DNA of 64,000 bases from Poecilobothrus nobilitatus (Eukaryota > Arthropoda > Insecta > Diptera > Dolichopodidae): contig OX352773.1 of NCBI GenBank assembly GCA_947095535.1, positions 36,229,398 to 36,293,397 of the forward strand, read 5' to 3'. Every line of letters begins with the position of its first letter. Positions within the stretch are counted from its first letter, which is position 1. A program made the translations under genes and the position numbers. Positions 25,426 through 37,718 of the stretch are shown here, piece by piece. Under the pieces are notes generated by a model that was not told where the DNA came from, ran no database searches, and saw nothing but the letters and a program-made list of their open reading frames with translations.

Positions 25426-27295
25426 AAAAAAATGGAATAGATTCATATAATTAATATCATTTATATATAAGCATATATTTTATTATGATAATATATATAA
25501 TAAAATAAATATAAAATAATTTTCCACCCACCCAATTTGGCGCCACTCAATTTTCTTTATTAAATTGTTGTAATATAATGACGACAAAGTTTATGAAAGA
25601 ATTCAAAAAAAGATTCGCTTTATCTGCAATTGTACAATAAGGAAATATTCAATATTTTCTTGAACATCAATCAATCAAATACAAAAATCAAATACAAATC
25701 ACATTTAATTAGCCAATTTAGATTGGCCATAATGGATTTAGAGTAATATATAATCAATAATCCAAAATACATATCAAATAATTCTATTAGAAACATAAGC
25801 AGTTATTTCTACTTTAAACTACGTTTATTTACTTTAAAAATCTATAGATTTTATATTTAATATTATAATATTAGACAATCAAAACTATAAAACATTATGT
25901 TTTATGACTATTGATTTGATAGATCAATTGCAATTAATATACTAAGACTAAAAATAATCTTATTAAGTTAATAGATGACGATCTTTGTGAAATTAACAAC
26001 CTTGAATAATTTCCACACTTTCGTTTTTTTTTTTTTTTTGAAATTTATTTTTGAATATTTCGATAGAAATTAATTATTTTAACTATTAAAATAAATCAAA
26101 TAAATGAATTCATAATAATTTAAAAATTCTAAATTTTAATTTTTCTTTATTAACAGTTAAATTTTTTCTTTGAATTCATTATCATTAATTTGAATTAAAA
26201 AAAAAAAGAAATAATGTTATTTGAATAGATGTCAATTAAGAATTTTTATTTTGTATGTATGTAGGTATATTAAAAATAGAAAAATAAAATAATATTTAAC
26301 TAATAAAAATTATGTTTTATTATTATTTATTTATGATTATATTATACAGTATTATAAAAAATGGCAAATAAACGTGTAAAAAAAAAAAAAAATTTAGAAA
26401 TCAAGCTTTTTTTGAAAATTTACGCAGTATTTTTTTTTTATCCTTTTGTAAGTAAAATAATTGCAAAAAAAAAAATTGCTAAAATTATAAAATATTTAAA
26501 ACATAAATTATATGACGATTAAAAACGACAAAGTAAAAATTGCTATTCAAGGATCTAATATTATGCCTCCAATTACGCTCTCTTCATTTTCAATTACATC
26601 TTTTCATTTCATTATTTACGTACGTTCTTGCACAAAGAGTCGCGCAGGTGCATCATATGTGTAATGATAATTGTCTGTCGTCCCTATAAGATACAACAAC
26701 ATACGTTTCTTTATAATCCATTGTATTTTTTCAATTTTTTATTTTTATTAATCATTACATAAATAGTTCTCATTTCACAATTATACCTATACAAATTAAT
26801 TACATTATTTCAAAATGTTTGATATGTCAATTTAATGCTGTTTTATTGTAGCCAACTTAATGCAACTTAATGAGCTTTATTAATTTAGTATTTTTTTTTG
26901 TTTTCTAATTTAAATTTTCTAATTTAACCTTTTCTTTCCGGCTCTTTTAGATTGTGCTAAGTCTCTTCAATCTCACTTTTTGAAATATTTTGTTTTTTTT
27001 TTATGCCTTTTTAGTATTTGGTTCGTTTTATGAAATAAAAATTATCAACATTTGTTAATTTTTTTTACATTTAAAACAATACTGATATTAAATATATGTA
27101 TATATGTACACCACAGAACATTTCTTTGAATAAAACAAAAATTTTTGTAAAACTTCGAAAATACGAATAATATTTAGAAATTTTTCATGGAAGAGTTATT
27201 ATAGTTAATGAAACTAAATGTAAATTTTGACATATACCTCTCAAATGACATCAAAAACGCTGACAATTTAATATAATTATTTAAGTAAAGTTTTA

Positions 27296-27320
27296 TGCGG
27301 AACGGAACGGAACGGAACGG
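27296..27320. repeat. AACGG pentanucleotide microsatellite
   Basis: CGG followed by four tandem AACGG units, unusual as a GC-containing microsatellite in DNA this AT-rich. Confidence 0.85.
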
Positions 27321-28631
27321 TTTAGTATACGGTTTGTAACAAACTATAGTATTACGATTTATGAATTTTTTTTTTTAAGAAGGAACATGGGTTTTAGAAT
27401 ATTTGAAGATAATCGAAAAATCAATTAAATATGAGCGAAAAATTTCTAAAATATCAACAGCACTGCAAGTTTCTAAAAATAAAATTTGCAACTTAAAAAC
27501 GTTTTTTTTTCGACATCGATTAATCTCAAGTAAATGCATTAACGTATGGTAAGAAAAAGTAGGACATGATTTTTTTAGACATAAGGGAAAACAACATTCC
27601 TGCAAAATTTGTGTACATCTTAGAATAATGTAGACAAAGTAGACAAAATCAATAAAAAAAAAAACATACAGATATAATTTTTGTTTTACATAATATAGAT
27701 AAAAAAGAAATCCCAAGTTTATCTAGATCAAAAAAATAATTTTAGTTTCAAATATTTTTATCAAAATTTTGTCACTACAAATTTATAACAGATATATAGG
27801 GGTAACAAAACTCTACTTCACTAATGTCTAAAATTCGTTTAAATTAAAGTTTCTCTTCCTGTTTGTTAGGTGCTTCACACTATAATACACTTTATATACT
27901 GGAAATGTTAAACAGTTGATAATTTTCCCAGCCCGTGTTTACAAAAGTGTGATAATCCATTTATTATTGAATCTATTGAATCAAGGATAATGTTAAATTA
28001 AACAAGGATCATATCAGATAAAAGAAAAATAATTTTTATTTATACATTTAAATATAATTTATATATACATATATGTATTTAAACTATACATATTATATAA
28101 ATTATTAATTATTTTATTTTCACATTGTATCATTTACAAACAATACCGTAAAATTAATTAAACCTTAAATCAAGTTATCATTTAAAAGAAAATAATAACA
28201 AATTTGATCGGCGAAAAATTCTCAGTGAATCAAAAGAGAAGAAAAAAAAAAAACATCAAAATACACTAAAAATATTTTAAATGTGTAACTCTATCTGTAT
28301 CTAAATTATTCCATTAGTTAATAAATTAAGCCCACTAAAATATTTAAATATTTGTGCTTTACGTTTTGGGTGTTTTTTTTTTTTTTTTTTGACGCTTTTT
28401 TAATTCGATTTTTATGAATTAAAACTTGTTCATAAAACTCACAAGAAAAAAAAATTCTTCACGATATAGGAAATAAGAAATAAAAGTTTTTTTTTTTTTT
28501 AATAATTGATGAGAAAAAATTACAAAACTGCTATGATTTTCGTGTTTCAAAAAAAAAAAAAAAAAAAAAGTAAAAATAAACAAAAGAGCAAAATGTTCAA
28601 ATTAGAAATAATTTGTTTTGTATTTTTTGTG

Positions 28632-28668
28632 TATAAATATCGATTTTTTTATTTAGTTACTCATCAGA
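28632..28668 (+). promoter_or_regulatory. Core promoter of cuticle gene D
   Basis: TATAAATATCGA from 28632 and initiator TCAGA at 28664-28668, with the A 34 bp from the first T. The leader of about 76 nt is almost the same as that of gene C. Confidence 0.78.
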
Positions 28669-28741
28669 CGCAGTTCAATCATCTTGGATTACATAACAAC
28701 CAAATATAAACTAAAAAAAAAAAAAAAACCAAATATTTAAA

Positions 28742-29234
28742 ATGAAATTCTTTGTAAGGATACGCAATTTTTAAAATATTCATTATATTTCTTAACTTTT
28801 AAAATTATCTTCTAATAAATTTTTATTTTATAATTTTATACACACTTCTTTAGATTGTATTATGTGCTTGTATTGCTATTGCTGCTGCACGTGCTCCAGC
28901 ATCACCTTTATCATCAAGAGTTGCCGCTAGTGCAGCTGCATCAAATGATGATGATGGTGGTATTTTATCAAAATCATTTGATTTACATGAAGATGGTTCA
29001 TATGGTTGGGAATATGAAACTTCAAATGGTATCAGTGCATCTGAAAATGGTGTTGGTGGACAATATGCTAAAGGTGCAGCTGAATGGACTAGTCCTGAAG
29101 GTGAACATATTGTTTTACAATATACTGCTGATGAAAATGGTTATCAACCATCTGGATCACATGTACCACAAATTCCAGAATATATTACACGTGCATTAGA
29201 ATGGATCAGAACTCATCCATCAGCTGAACAATAA
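28742..29234 (+). CDS. RR-1 cuticular protein D (Edg78E-like)
   Basis: Spliced CDS join(28742..28753, 28854..29234), 130 aa. Exon 1 encodes MKFF and ends at GTAAGG; the 100 bp intron ends TTTAG, phase 0. Signal peptide at residues 1-16 (IVLCACIAIAAA), Ala/Ser spacer, three-Asp run at 36-38, RR-1 region 52-109, tail PEYITRALEWIRTHPSAEQ. It is the inverted twin of gene C: about nine nucleotide and three amino-acid differences across exon 2 by eye. Unlike C and E it keeps His-Glu before the DGSYGW motif, as gene A does (B has His-Asp). AATAAA overlaps the stop codon (29230-29235). Predicted role: secreted chitin-binding protein of flexible cuticle. Confidence 0.93.
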
Positions 29235-30169
29235 AAATTTTAAATTATGAATTTATTTTCAAAATTTTTAAAACAGACAAAAGATAATTTATTTCCCATA
29301 TAATATTATAAGTTTAGATTAATAAGTTTAATAGTTATTAATGTGTGTGTGCAACTTATATATGTAACGAAAAAAAAAAATCAAGAAAAAAGTTTTAAAA
29401 CCAACAATCAGAAAATAAATTATTTATTTTATATATACATACGTACATAAATAAAACAGTTTTTTATTTACAAAATCTCATAAAAATTAAAAATTAACCT
29501 TTATACTTCATTTTTCAAAATATTTTTTTTTTTTTTTTGGAAGGCTTTAAAACGTTTAATGCATGAAGAGTTCCTTAAATTTAATGCATTAAGGGTTACT
29601 GTTGATATTTAAAAGAATAGAAATTGACTTTTACGATATATTGAATTTAAGCAAAATGGATGTAAAAAACTTATAAAAGTATCAAGTAAATGGTTACAAA
29701 AAAACCTTACTCTTAGAAAATTTAATAAAAAAAATTAATTAGAATATAATTCTGCAAGTAATCGGTCAATTATAAAACGAAGAAAATACTTAAAAATAAA
29801 GATACAACGATTAATAACAATTTAAAGAAAAACACCATACCAGACAACTATAATACGAAAAAGCTATCAGTGTTCGAAATTTTATTTTAAGCTAGGAAAA
29901 TTAGTTTGATTCCATAAATCAATTTACAGTTAAAATCAAGAAAGATTCAATATTTTATTTGGGAAAAACCATCAAAGATTTATTTTTCAAAAAACATCAA
30001 TTTCTTCAAATTTCTTTTTACCAATTTTTAGTAAAGTCTGTTAAAGACAGAAACCATAGCGATTTTGACATTTACAAATTACATTTTACTATTGTAAGTT
30101 TTTTTAAAATTCATGGCAAAATTTAAAAAAAAAAATTATAGTAATAATAATAAAAGATAATATAAAACT

Positions 30170-30960
30170 TATAACTTATAACTTAATCTAATAATGTCGA
30201 ATAAGAAAAAATGTGAAATTAGAACTTTATTGCAATTTTGGGGGGCTGTAAATCCGGAACTCTATGTTACCAAGAAAAACCGTTAATATACGTAAAAATA
30301 TATTACTGGAGCTTTAATTTTTATATCTTGCCAAAGAAAAATTTGTACAGGAGCCTAAGTTACAGGTGTCTAAAAATAGCATATTTTCAATTTATAATTT
30401 GTATATGGTATTTTTAGCATATAGCTTAATAGGCCTTAAACAGGGAGGCGGTACAAAAAAATTTTCTGAGAAAACTTATACTAATTCTAAAAGTTTTTTC
30501 TTGTCTAAAAATGTCAATTTGCTATCTCAAAGCGTACCGGAGTTATGAAAAAAGACATATCAAGCTAAATTTGGTTTCACATAACGGTTAATTTAAATAC
30601 TAAATTTAAAAAATATATATATAATTTTAATATTGATATACAAAGGTAAAAAGAATACCTGTCTAATAGCGTTTTTATATTGAAAAAATGTTAAATGTTA
30701 ATGCTAAAAATAGGACTTTTTAAAGTTTGAGGGGCTGTAGTTCCCTGATGGATGGGGCTACATAAAAAACTTGTTCCACAAAAGAAAGTTTTTTATGAGA
30801 CCTACTCTCGGTTTAATTTTTTGTTCTCTATCTTTAACGATGTAGAAGTTTTGTAAACAGACGGACGGACGGTCAGAGTGAAACTAATAACCACACTTTT
30901 TCAAAATATTTTTGGAAATATGCTAAAAAAAACGAAGCTCATGCATGTTTAATAAAACTT
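30170..30960. repeat. Unclassified repeat-like element
   Basis: A less AT-rich stretch with internal near-repeats: GGGGCTGTA occurs at about 30243 and 30732, variants of TCTAAAAATAGC recur near 30369 and 30700, and GTACCGGAGTTATG-like blocks appear. It ends in a GACG microsatellite (about 30859-30875). The layout resembles non-autonomous mobile-element debris common in insect genomes. I cannot assign a family. Confidence 0.4.
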
Positions 30961-32964
30961 CAAAAAATACTTCAAATAAACTGTTAATAAAGCAATAATA
31001 AAAAAAAATAAATTAGTCTTTTTTTAATTCAGAATAAAAAATCTAACGAAACTAGAAAACAAAACTGAGACTTTTTTACTTCCGTTATTTATGATAGCTT
31101 ATGGGGCTAGTATATGAACAATGTTACTATAATGTCAAAAAGAACTTAAATTTTAAATTTATTATGCAGTTAATTATACATAATTCTTTAACGCTTTAAT
31201 TTAATGTAAAAAAAAAAACTAGCGCATAAAAACCTGTTTATTTTTTATTCCAATTTGATTTAAAATTTTAAAACTTGTTAATAATTTGATACTCGATTCT
31301 AATTTAGGAACCAAAATCAATAAATCTATAAAAAACATTAAATCAATTGCTATAAGGATAGAAAAACTTCTTTTTTCTTCTTATTTTTTAACTCTTAAAA
31401 TAACAGATGAGTTCAATTAACACCTTTTACATTTTGGGATTTATATATAAACTAGAAATATAAATTACATTAGGTACCTATTATGGCTACATATGTTTTA
31501 AAAATCGCCAACTGATATATTATGTAAGTAACTATTATATTTTCAACATTGGAAAATAGTTTTAAATAATTATCACTATATGTATGATAATCATACTTAG
31601 AATTTGGTCACACAAATATAGTTATGCGATCAATTTTTGAAAAAAATTTCAAAAGTTTTGACCCTCAAATAAATGGCCATTCAGAAAAATGTCAAGTGGC
31701 CGAATTAACTCTTTAACTCTTTTTGTGATAAGTAAGCAATATTTTACATTTAAAATTAGTTTTGTATTTTGAGAGGCAAATCTAGAGAATGAATCATACA
31801 TTTCGGACGATTTTTATAAAAACAAAAAAAAAACACAATTTATTAAAAACAGTAATTAACATTTATAAATTAATAAAGTTCAGTTTCATTCGTATTATTT
31901 ATTAAACAAAAATTGTTCAAATACATTTTTATATTCGGAAAAAACTTTTCCAGTACAACAGCTAAAATAAAATTGAATTGCAATTTTTTCGGTCATCGAA
32001 ATCGTATAAAAATCGCTCTTAAAAAAATCTGACACTCGCTGTCCACGTAACTCTAGAAGATCTTAAAAAAACTGCGAAAAAATATTAACGACTCAAAAGG
32101 TTAAAACAGAGGCAGCTTATCCACAAAATCGATTTAATTATTAATTAATTGTTTGTATAATATATAAAATTTTAAAAATAACTAATCTATTCTTTTGGAG
32201 CTTATAATTATTTATTTAATTCCGTTATATACGAGTACATCTTATATTTTTCTCTTTAGGTTTTTGTAGGGTTAAAACGTGGAAAAAAAAATTTTTTAAA
32301 AAAAACTAGATCATCTATTAAAACTCGATCATCTACTATTATTTAGTAGATATTTATTATTAATTAAAAATAAAATAAATTAAAACAAACAAAAATTTAA
32401 AAAGAGTCTTAATTTATATTAACTGGTTCAAATTATTAAAACATTTGAATAAAAAACAAAATAGAAAGCCATTAAATTTGACATTTTTATATTTTTTTTT
32501 ATTATGTTTTGCTTATGTTAAATATTTTTATAAAAAATTTAATTTTGCACAAAAAATATTGAAAATTTATAATTTAAACAAAAAACAAAGTATATAGCAT
32601 AGAATTATTTTCAAGATTTTTAAAAAAAAATTCTTATAACTTTAATATTTTATTATTTAAAGTTTTTATATTCTCCGATATTAGAATATATTCATATAAT
32701 TTTAATTAAATATAATATAAATTAATAGAAAATATAAAATGCAAAATCATAAATATATAAATATATAATAAATTATTTACGAGTATTTAAATAAAAACAT
32801 AAAAAAAGAACAAAACATGGATTCATTTAATTTTTATTTAAATTGATTCAAAAAAACGCATTGAAAGAATATTACGTCAAATTTCTTAATTAACTGCATG
32901 TTTCATATAATGTTTTAGACCGTACGTATGTTATAAAATTATTGAATCTGAACTTATTTTTTAG

Positions 32965-33122
32965 TGCATTTCTCTGCCACATATAAATGTGAACAGGAAA
33001 ATTACACAGCCTTTCCTTTTCATGTATAGCTGTAAATGTTATAAGAGGGAATAACTCTTACGACGTGTGTGTTTACAGAGTATTTTATACGCTCTTACCC
33101 ACTAGGTCACTGAGGCCCCTTG
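32965..33122 (-). repeat. SINE-like element family 2, minus orientation
   Basis: On the minus strand a tRNA-like head at 33122-33075 (TGACCTAGTGGGTAAGAGCG resembles an A-box) is followed by a body containing AAAGGCTGTGTAATTTTCC and TTCACATTTATATGTGGCA. The body matches 45285-45385 on the plus strand in order and content with scattered substitutions and single-base gaps. Confidence 0.65.
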
Positions 33123-36100
33123 AACTTATTTAATATTTAGCTTAATCAATAATGATGATTTCTAATAGAAGACGATTACTATCATTGTCTCATATTATTC
33201 TCTTATACTCTCAAATCACCGAGGTGACAAATGTATCGCGCTACGTCTACTTAAAAATTCGTAATGTTAGCTACTAGTTACTGTTAAATATTTTTTTTTA
33301 CATTCAAAATTAAATTTGGATTTTTTTTTTGGAAAGCGCATAAAAGAAAAAATATAGATTTTTTAAAAATTTTAGTAATGCTTTTTTTTTTGTAAAAGTA
33401 TACAGATACAAATATAAATACAAAAGTACAGTATACAGATTTTTTTGTAAAAGTATACAGTAAAAGACAACACATTTGTCGAAAAATAAATTGACTTCCA
33501 TTTAATATTTTTTTCCAAAATGAATAAACCTAAAAATACTAAAATATGAAATAATTTTTTTTTTTCTTACTTTTCTATTTTATTTACTTTCTTTAATATT
33601 TAAATGCAATCTATTAAAACTTAAAAACAAAAGTGATATAAAATGGTTATCACTTCATACGAAAAATTTTGCAGAAATACTAGACCTGATGATTTTGGCA
33701 GTTATCACCGCGTCAATTTAAAAACATATCTTTTGCGTCTAAAAGAATAACAAATTATTGTGTCAGAAATATGCTTGGTATGATGTGTCTTGAAGAATTG
33801 GTATGAGTATATACTTTGTTTTAACATAAACATAAGATTAATTTATTACTTTTTATTTTTTGTAAATTGTAAGTTTTTTTATATTCTTATAAAAATACTT
33901 TCTTCTGTGGTGAATTTTACTTTGTTTTACCATCTACATACGAATACTTTTTTAATAAATTTTCGTAAAATTTTAAATTTTTATTTTAATTTAATTAATC
34001 TCTATTGGATCCAAATGTGTCTTATTTCTAACCTGTCTTCATTTCACATCTATTTTTAAAAACTATTAAGCATTGAATTTATATTACATATCTTATTTCA
34101 AACTAAGACTGCATATATTTTAAGTTTATAAACTGATAATCAGATGATTGAAATCGAACTAAAACTAAATGAAATAATATTTATATTTCTACTTACCGAT
34201 TCACATTTTTTTCCTTTTTACATTTATTTCAATCTAATATTTTTTTCTTTTCTACATATTATTTGTTTAACGATGAATCAACACATTATACACCTACCAA
34301 TAAACTTATGGTCTACTGGTCTATAAATGTAGGTATTAAACACTTAACAAATCATTAGCATAAAATTTGCAAAAACTAAAAAAAAAAAAAAATTTCTCAC
34401 GGTAAAAAAAAATATCAAAAAAAAAAATAAAATAAAACTAAAACTAAAATCAAACCAAAGTTAAAGTAATGATTCAGTGATTCTCAATCTATACGTTCAT
34501 TAATTATTATTATTATTATTGGGTCATTATCATTTTATGATAATATGCTAATTCATATTAAAATAATCTTTTTATTGATCTTACTTTGATAAGTTTTAAT
34601 TTTAGGAAAAAATTTAAATTAGATAATAAATTAAATTAAAAAAAAAAAAAAACAATAAAAACCATTAAATAATGGTAAGTTCTTATTTTATTTTGGATTT
34701 TTGGAGGGTGGGGATTTAAAAGAGAAGATTACAAAGTGTTAAGAGTTAATGTTTCTTTCCTTGTTTTAATTTTTTTTTTATTAAATTTGATGACCATATT
34801 GTAAAGGAAGTTATAATTATAATTTTCAAATGTTTAAATATAATTTTTAGTATATTTTATTTTTTTTTTTTTGTTGTTTTGTTTTTTTTTTTTTTTTTTA
34901 ATATGAATATAATTAAAATAAAAGACGAAATCATTTATTTAACAATTGAATCTTAAAAAAAAAAGAAAAGAGTTTTGATTAAATTTAAATTATTATGTGT
35001 TTAATAATCAAATAATATTTTTTATAGACATATGTATATTTTAAAAGTTGTTCCTAGCCATGTTAAGTTAACATGTTAATATGGTAATAATATATAATAT
35101 TTTAAAAATTTAATTTTGGTTTGGATTTTGATATAGTATTTGTCTTATATGGTTTTTGAGAACTAATTTTGCCAAAAATTCTTGCTAAAATTCGGTAGCT
35201 TAAATTTTTTATAAAATTTGCGATATTATGATTAAACCCCTTCAGAAATAAGAAACAAATCAGGATTATACAGAATTTGATTATAAGCTCTAAGCTGTTA
35301 TATCACATTTTAATAGCAACATCAAGTATATTTTTGAACTTTATATGTGAAAATTGTTTAATTTTCATCATTATATCATTATCATGTCATTATCAATTAT
35401 ATTCATATGGTTAAAAGTCCTTCACATTGAAAAATTAAAAAAGTTTATCAACTAATCAAGTTTATAAGCATATATCATTAGAGTCTTGAAAGCAATTTAA
35501 ACATAAGGCTTCTCTTGACATTCTATCGATCTCATTGTTTAAATGCAAATTATTTTAACAGAACCTTTGTAGTATATTTGAACATGGCTACAGGGATCTT
35601 GATATGTAAATGAATATAGATTTGTATATAACCTTCGAAACAAAAATAGTAATATATAGATGTATCGGAAAAATATTTCTACTAAATTTATTTCCTATAA
35701 TATATTATAAACTTATATTTAATATTTAATAGAAATTTTTAAATCACTTCATAAGATCACTTGATAAATTATTTTACTTTTAATTTCAATGAACAATAAC
35801 AACAGATATAATAACGCTTTTAAATGTTCATAATATTTATTTTTTGATTTTTTTATTTTTTTTTTTATTTTTGACCATATGCACATTTTTGGTAATTTCG
35901 GTGGTTCAGCGATTAACATACATTTGTATGTATGTACAAAAATTTATGACCATAATATATTTAAATACAATGGCTATTAAAGAAAATGAAAATAAAAAGA
36001 AAAATCATTTCATAGTTTTTAAATTAAATCATCTGCAAAATATCATATAATAATCAAGAACTATTTACATATAATTATAAAATATATAAAAAGTGTTTAC

Positions 36101-36390
36101 CAATTGATTTTCTCGTATACTCAGATATAAATTAAATATGTATAAAATAAATTTAAATATATGATAATGTAAGGAATCACTTACACTTTCAATTCACATT
36201 TAATTCAATAATTCGATTTTTCAAGTAGTTCAAAATTTTATAGTTTAAATGATGGTCGATTTCATTTAAACAGAATATCAAAGTTCTAAATTTTAATCTG
36301 ATAATTTATGAACAAAAAATATATACGAAAGAATTAAGTTTTTTGTTAAACCTAAAAGATTCTAGATGCCTATACTAAAATCTAAAAGAT

Positions 36391-36716
36391 ATGGTTAAGC
36401 TAGTGGTGTAGTGTTTAAGGTCTCGGGTTCAAACCCCGGTTGTAAAAAATAATAATAAAAAAATATTATAAAATTATTTTATTATTTTATTATATAATAA
36501 AAAAATAATATATAATATATAATTAAATTAAAAATAAGTAAATATATATATATATCTTTTAACTAATATCATATTTTAATATATAATAAAATAATTCTTG
36601 TAAAAGATAATAGATGGCGTAGAAATAAAAGAAATATTTTCGTCTCATAGTATTGTATAATAGCTACAGCGGAGTAATCAACGACTTAGTGAAATTAATA
36701 ATTCCCAAAACTGAAG
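36391..36716 (+). repeat. SINE-like element family 1, plus orientation
   Basis: tRNA-like head with A-box-like TGGTGTAGTGTTTAAGG and a strong B-box-like CGGGTTCAAACCCCGG (36424-36439), a long AT/ATT-rich middle with a TA run near 36543, and a 3' domain from about 36596 (AAAGATAATAGATGGCG, then GAGTAATCAACGACTTAGTG and AAATTAATAATTCCC). Matches the minus-strand copy at 22545-22885. No clear target-site duplication was seen. Confidence 0.75.
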
Positions 36717-37592
36717 CCTAATCAAATATTAAAAATAAATGACTTAGTGGATGCCCTATGTTCCTTATAGGAGTGAGAAGAAAAAAAAAATTAAAAAGAA
36801 ACCCGAATTTAAAAATGATATAAATATCGAAAATATTCTTTGTCAACACACCCTATAGGGATTTCGATTTTCTTTTGCAGAAACATATACCTATTGCAAC
36901 ACCTTGCATTCCACTTGTAAGTAGTGACTTATAACTAAGAAGACTAAAGATGTCAGTTTGATATAACTATTATAAGAAAGATTTAAAACTTTAAAATTCA
37001 TTAAAATAATGAAACACATTTTTTGTTTTTTTCAGTCATGATTACAATACTTTTCTTATATTAAATATAATATTATAAAGTAAAAAGATTGGTTAGGAAG
37101 CAGTAACAGTTTGATCTCCAATTAGCAACCAATAGAATTTAAAAAAATGAAAAATATATTGTACAGTTTGCCTAGTATGTGGGGTGCAAAACAAAAGAAT
37201 TTTTTAACCTTCATTTGAACGTTTTAAACGTTTTCATCATTTTGTATATTGATATTCTTTTGTTGATATTTATTTTTGTATATGTATCTATATAAGAATG
37301 TTGCGATCTCATAAATTATCACCATAAAATATATTTTTGAAAAAAAAAAAAAAAAAACAAAAATAAATAAAAAAAACTAAAATAAAAATTTGAACCAAAT
37401 TAAGTAAAATTAAAATGGGTTTACTTGATTAGTGTACCTATTCAATACAAAATAAATGATGATGGAAATTATTGCCATTGTTTATTCATTCAAATTTTTT
37501 TAAAGTTCAACTTTTGTTTTCATTTTTTTTTTAATTATTTTTTTTTTTATTCTATTTTAGACCATTTTTAAAATACTCTTTTTTTTTTTTTG

Positions 37593-37628
37593 TATAAATA
37601 GAATTTTTTAAAATACAAAAATATCATA
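37593..37628 (+). promoter_or_regulatory. Core promoter of cuticle gene E
   Basis: TATAAATA at 37593-37600, with a weaker initiator TCATA at 37624-37628, A 33 bp from the first T. The downstream leader is unlike those of C and D although the coding body is nearly the same. Confidence 0.65.
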
Positions 37629-37718
37629 AACCGTTTACGAATCATAAAGATCACTTGTAACTGACAAGGATTTAAATTAGAAAACAAGAAAAAAATATAT
37701 ATATAAACAACATATAAA

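Larger units (their letters stand above)
20119..28631. other. Repeat-rich region without a recognised gene
   Basis: Apart from the repeats annotated separately (20.7-21.1, 22.5-22.9, 23.5 and 25.4 kb) this stretch holds AT-rich unique-looking DNA. Frames at 24916-25206 (-), 27375-27716 (-) and 28506-28709 (+) are Ile/Phe/Lys-rich with no domain or signal and are not called as genes. A less AT-rich patch at 26620-26700 with two E-boxes is noted in the findings. Confidence 0.5.
29236..37592. other. Repeat-rich region between cuticle genes D and E
   Basis: No gene recognised. It holds an unclassified repeat at 30.2-30.96 kb and SINE-like copies at 33.0-33.1 and 36.4-36.7 kb (annotated). Open frames at 33284-33501 (-), 33790-34059 (+), 34144-34326 (+) and 35844-36050 (+) are Phe/Ile/Leu/Lys-rich strings typical of random AT-rich DNA. 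Confidence 0.5.

Noticed and set aside
27375..27716. 113-codon minus-strand frame
   Set aside because: The longest non-gene frame, but rich in Phe/Tyr/Leu/Lys with no domain; a chance frame is the simpler explanation.
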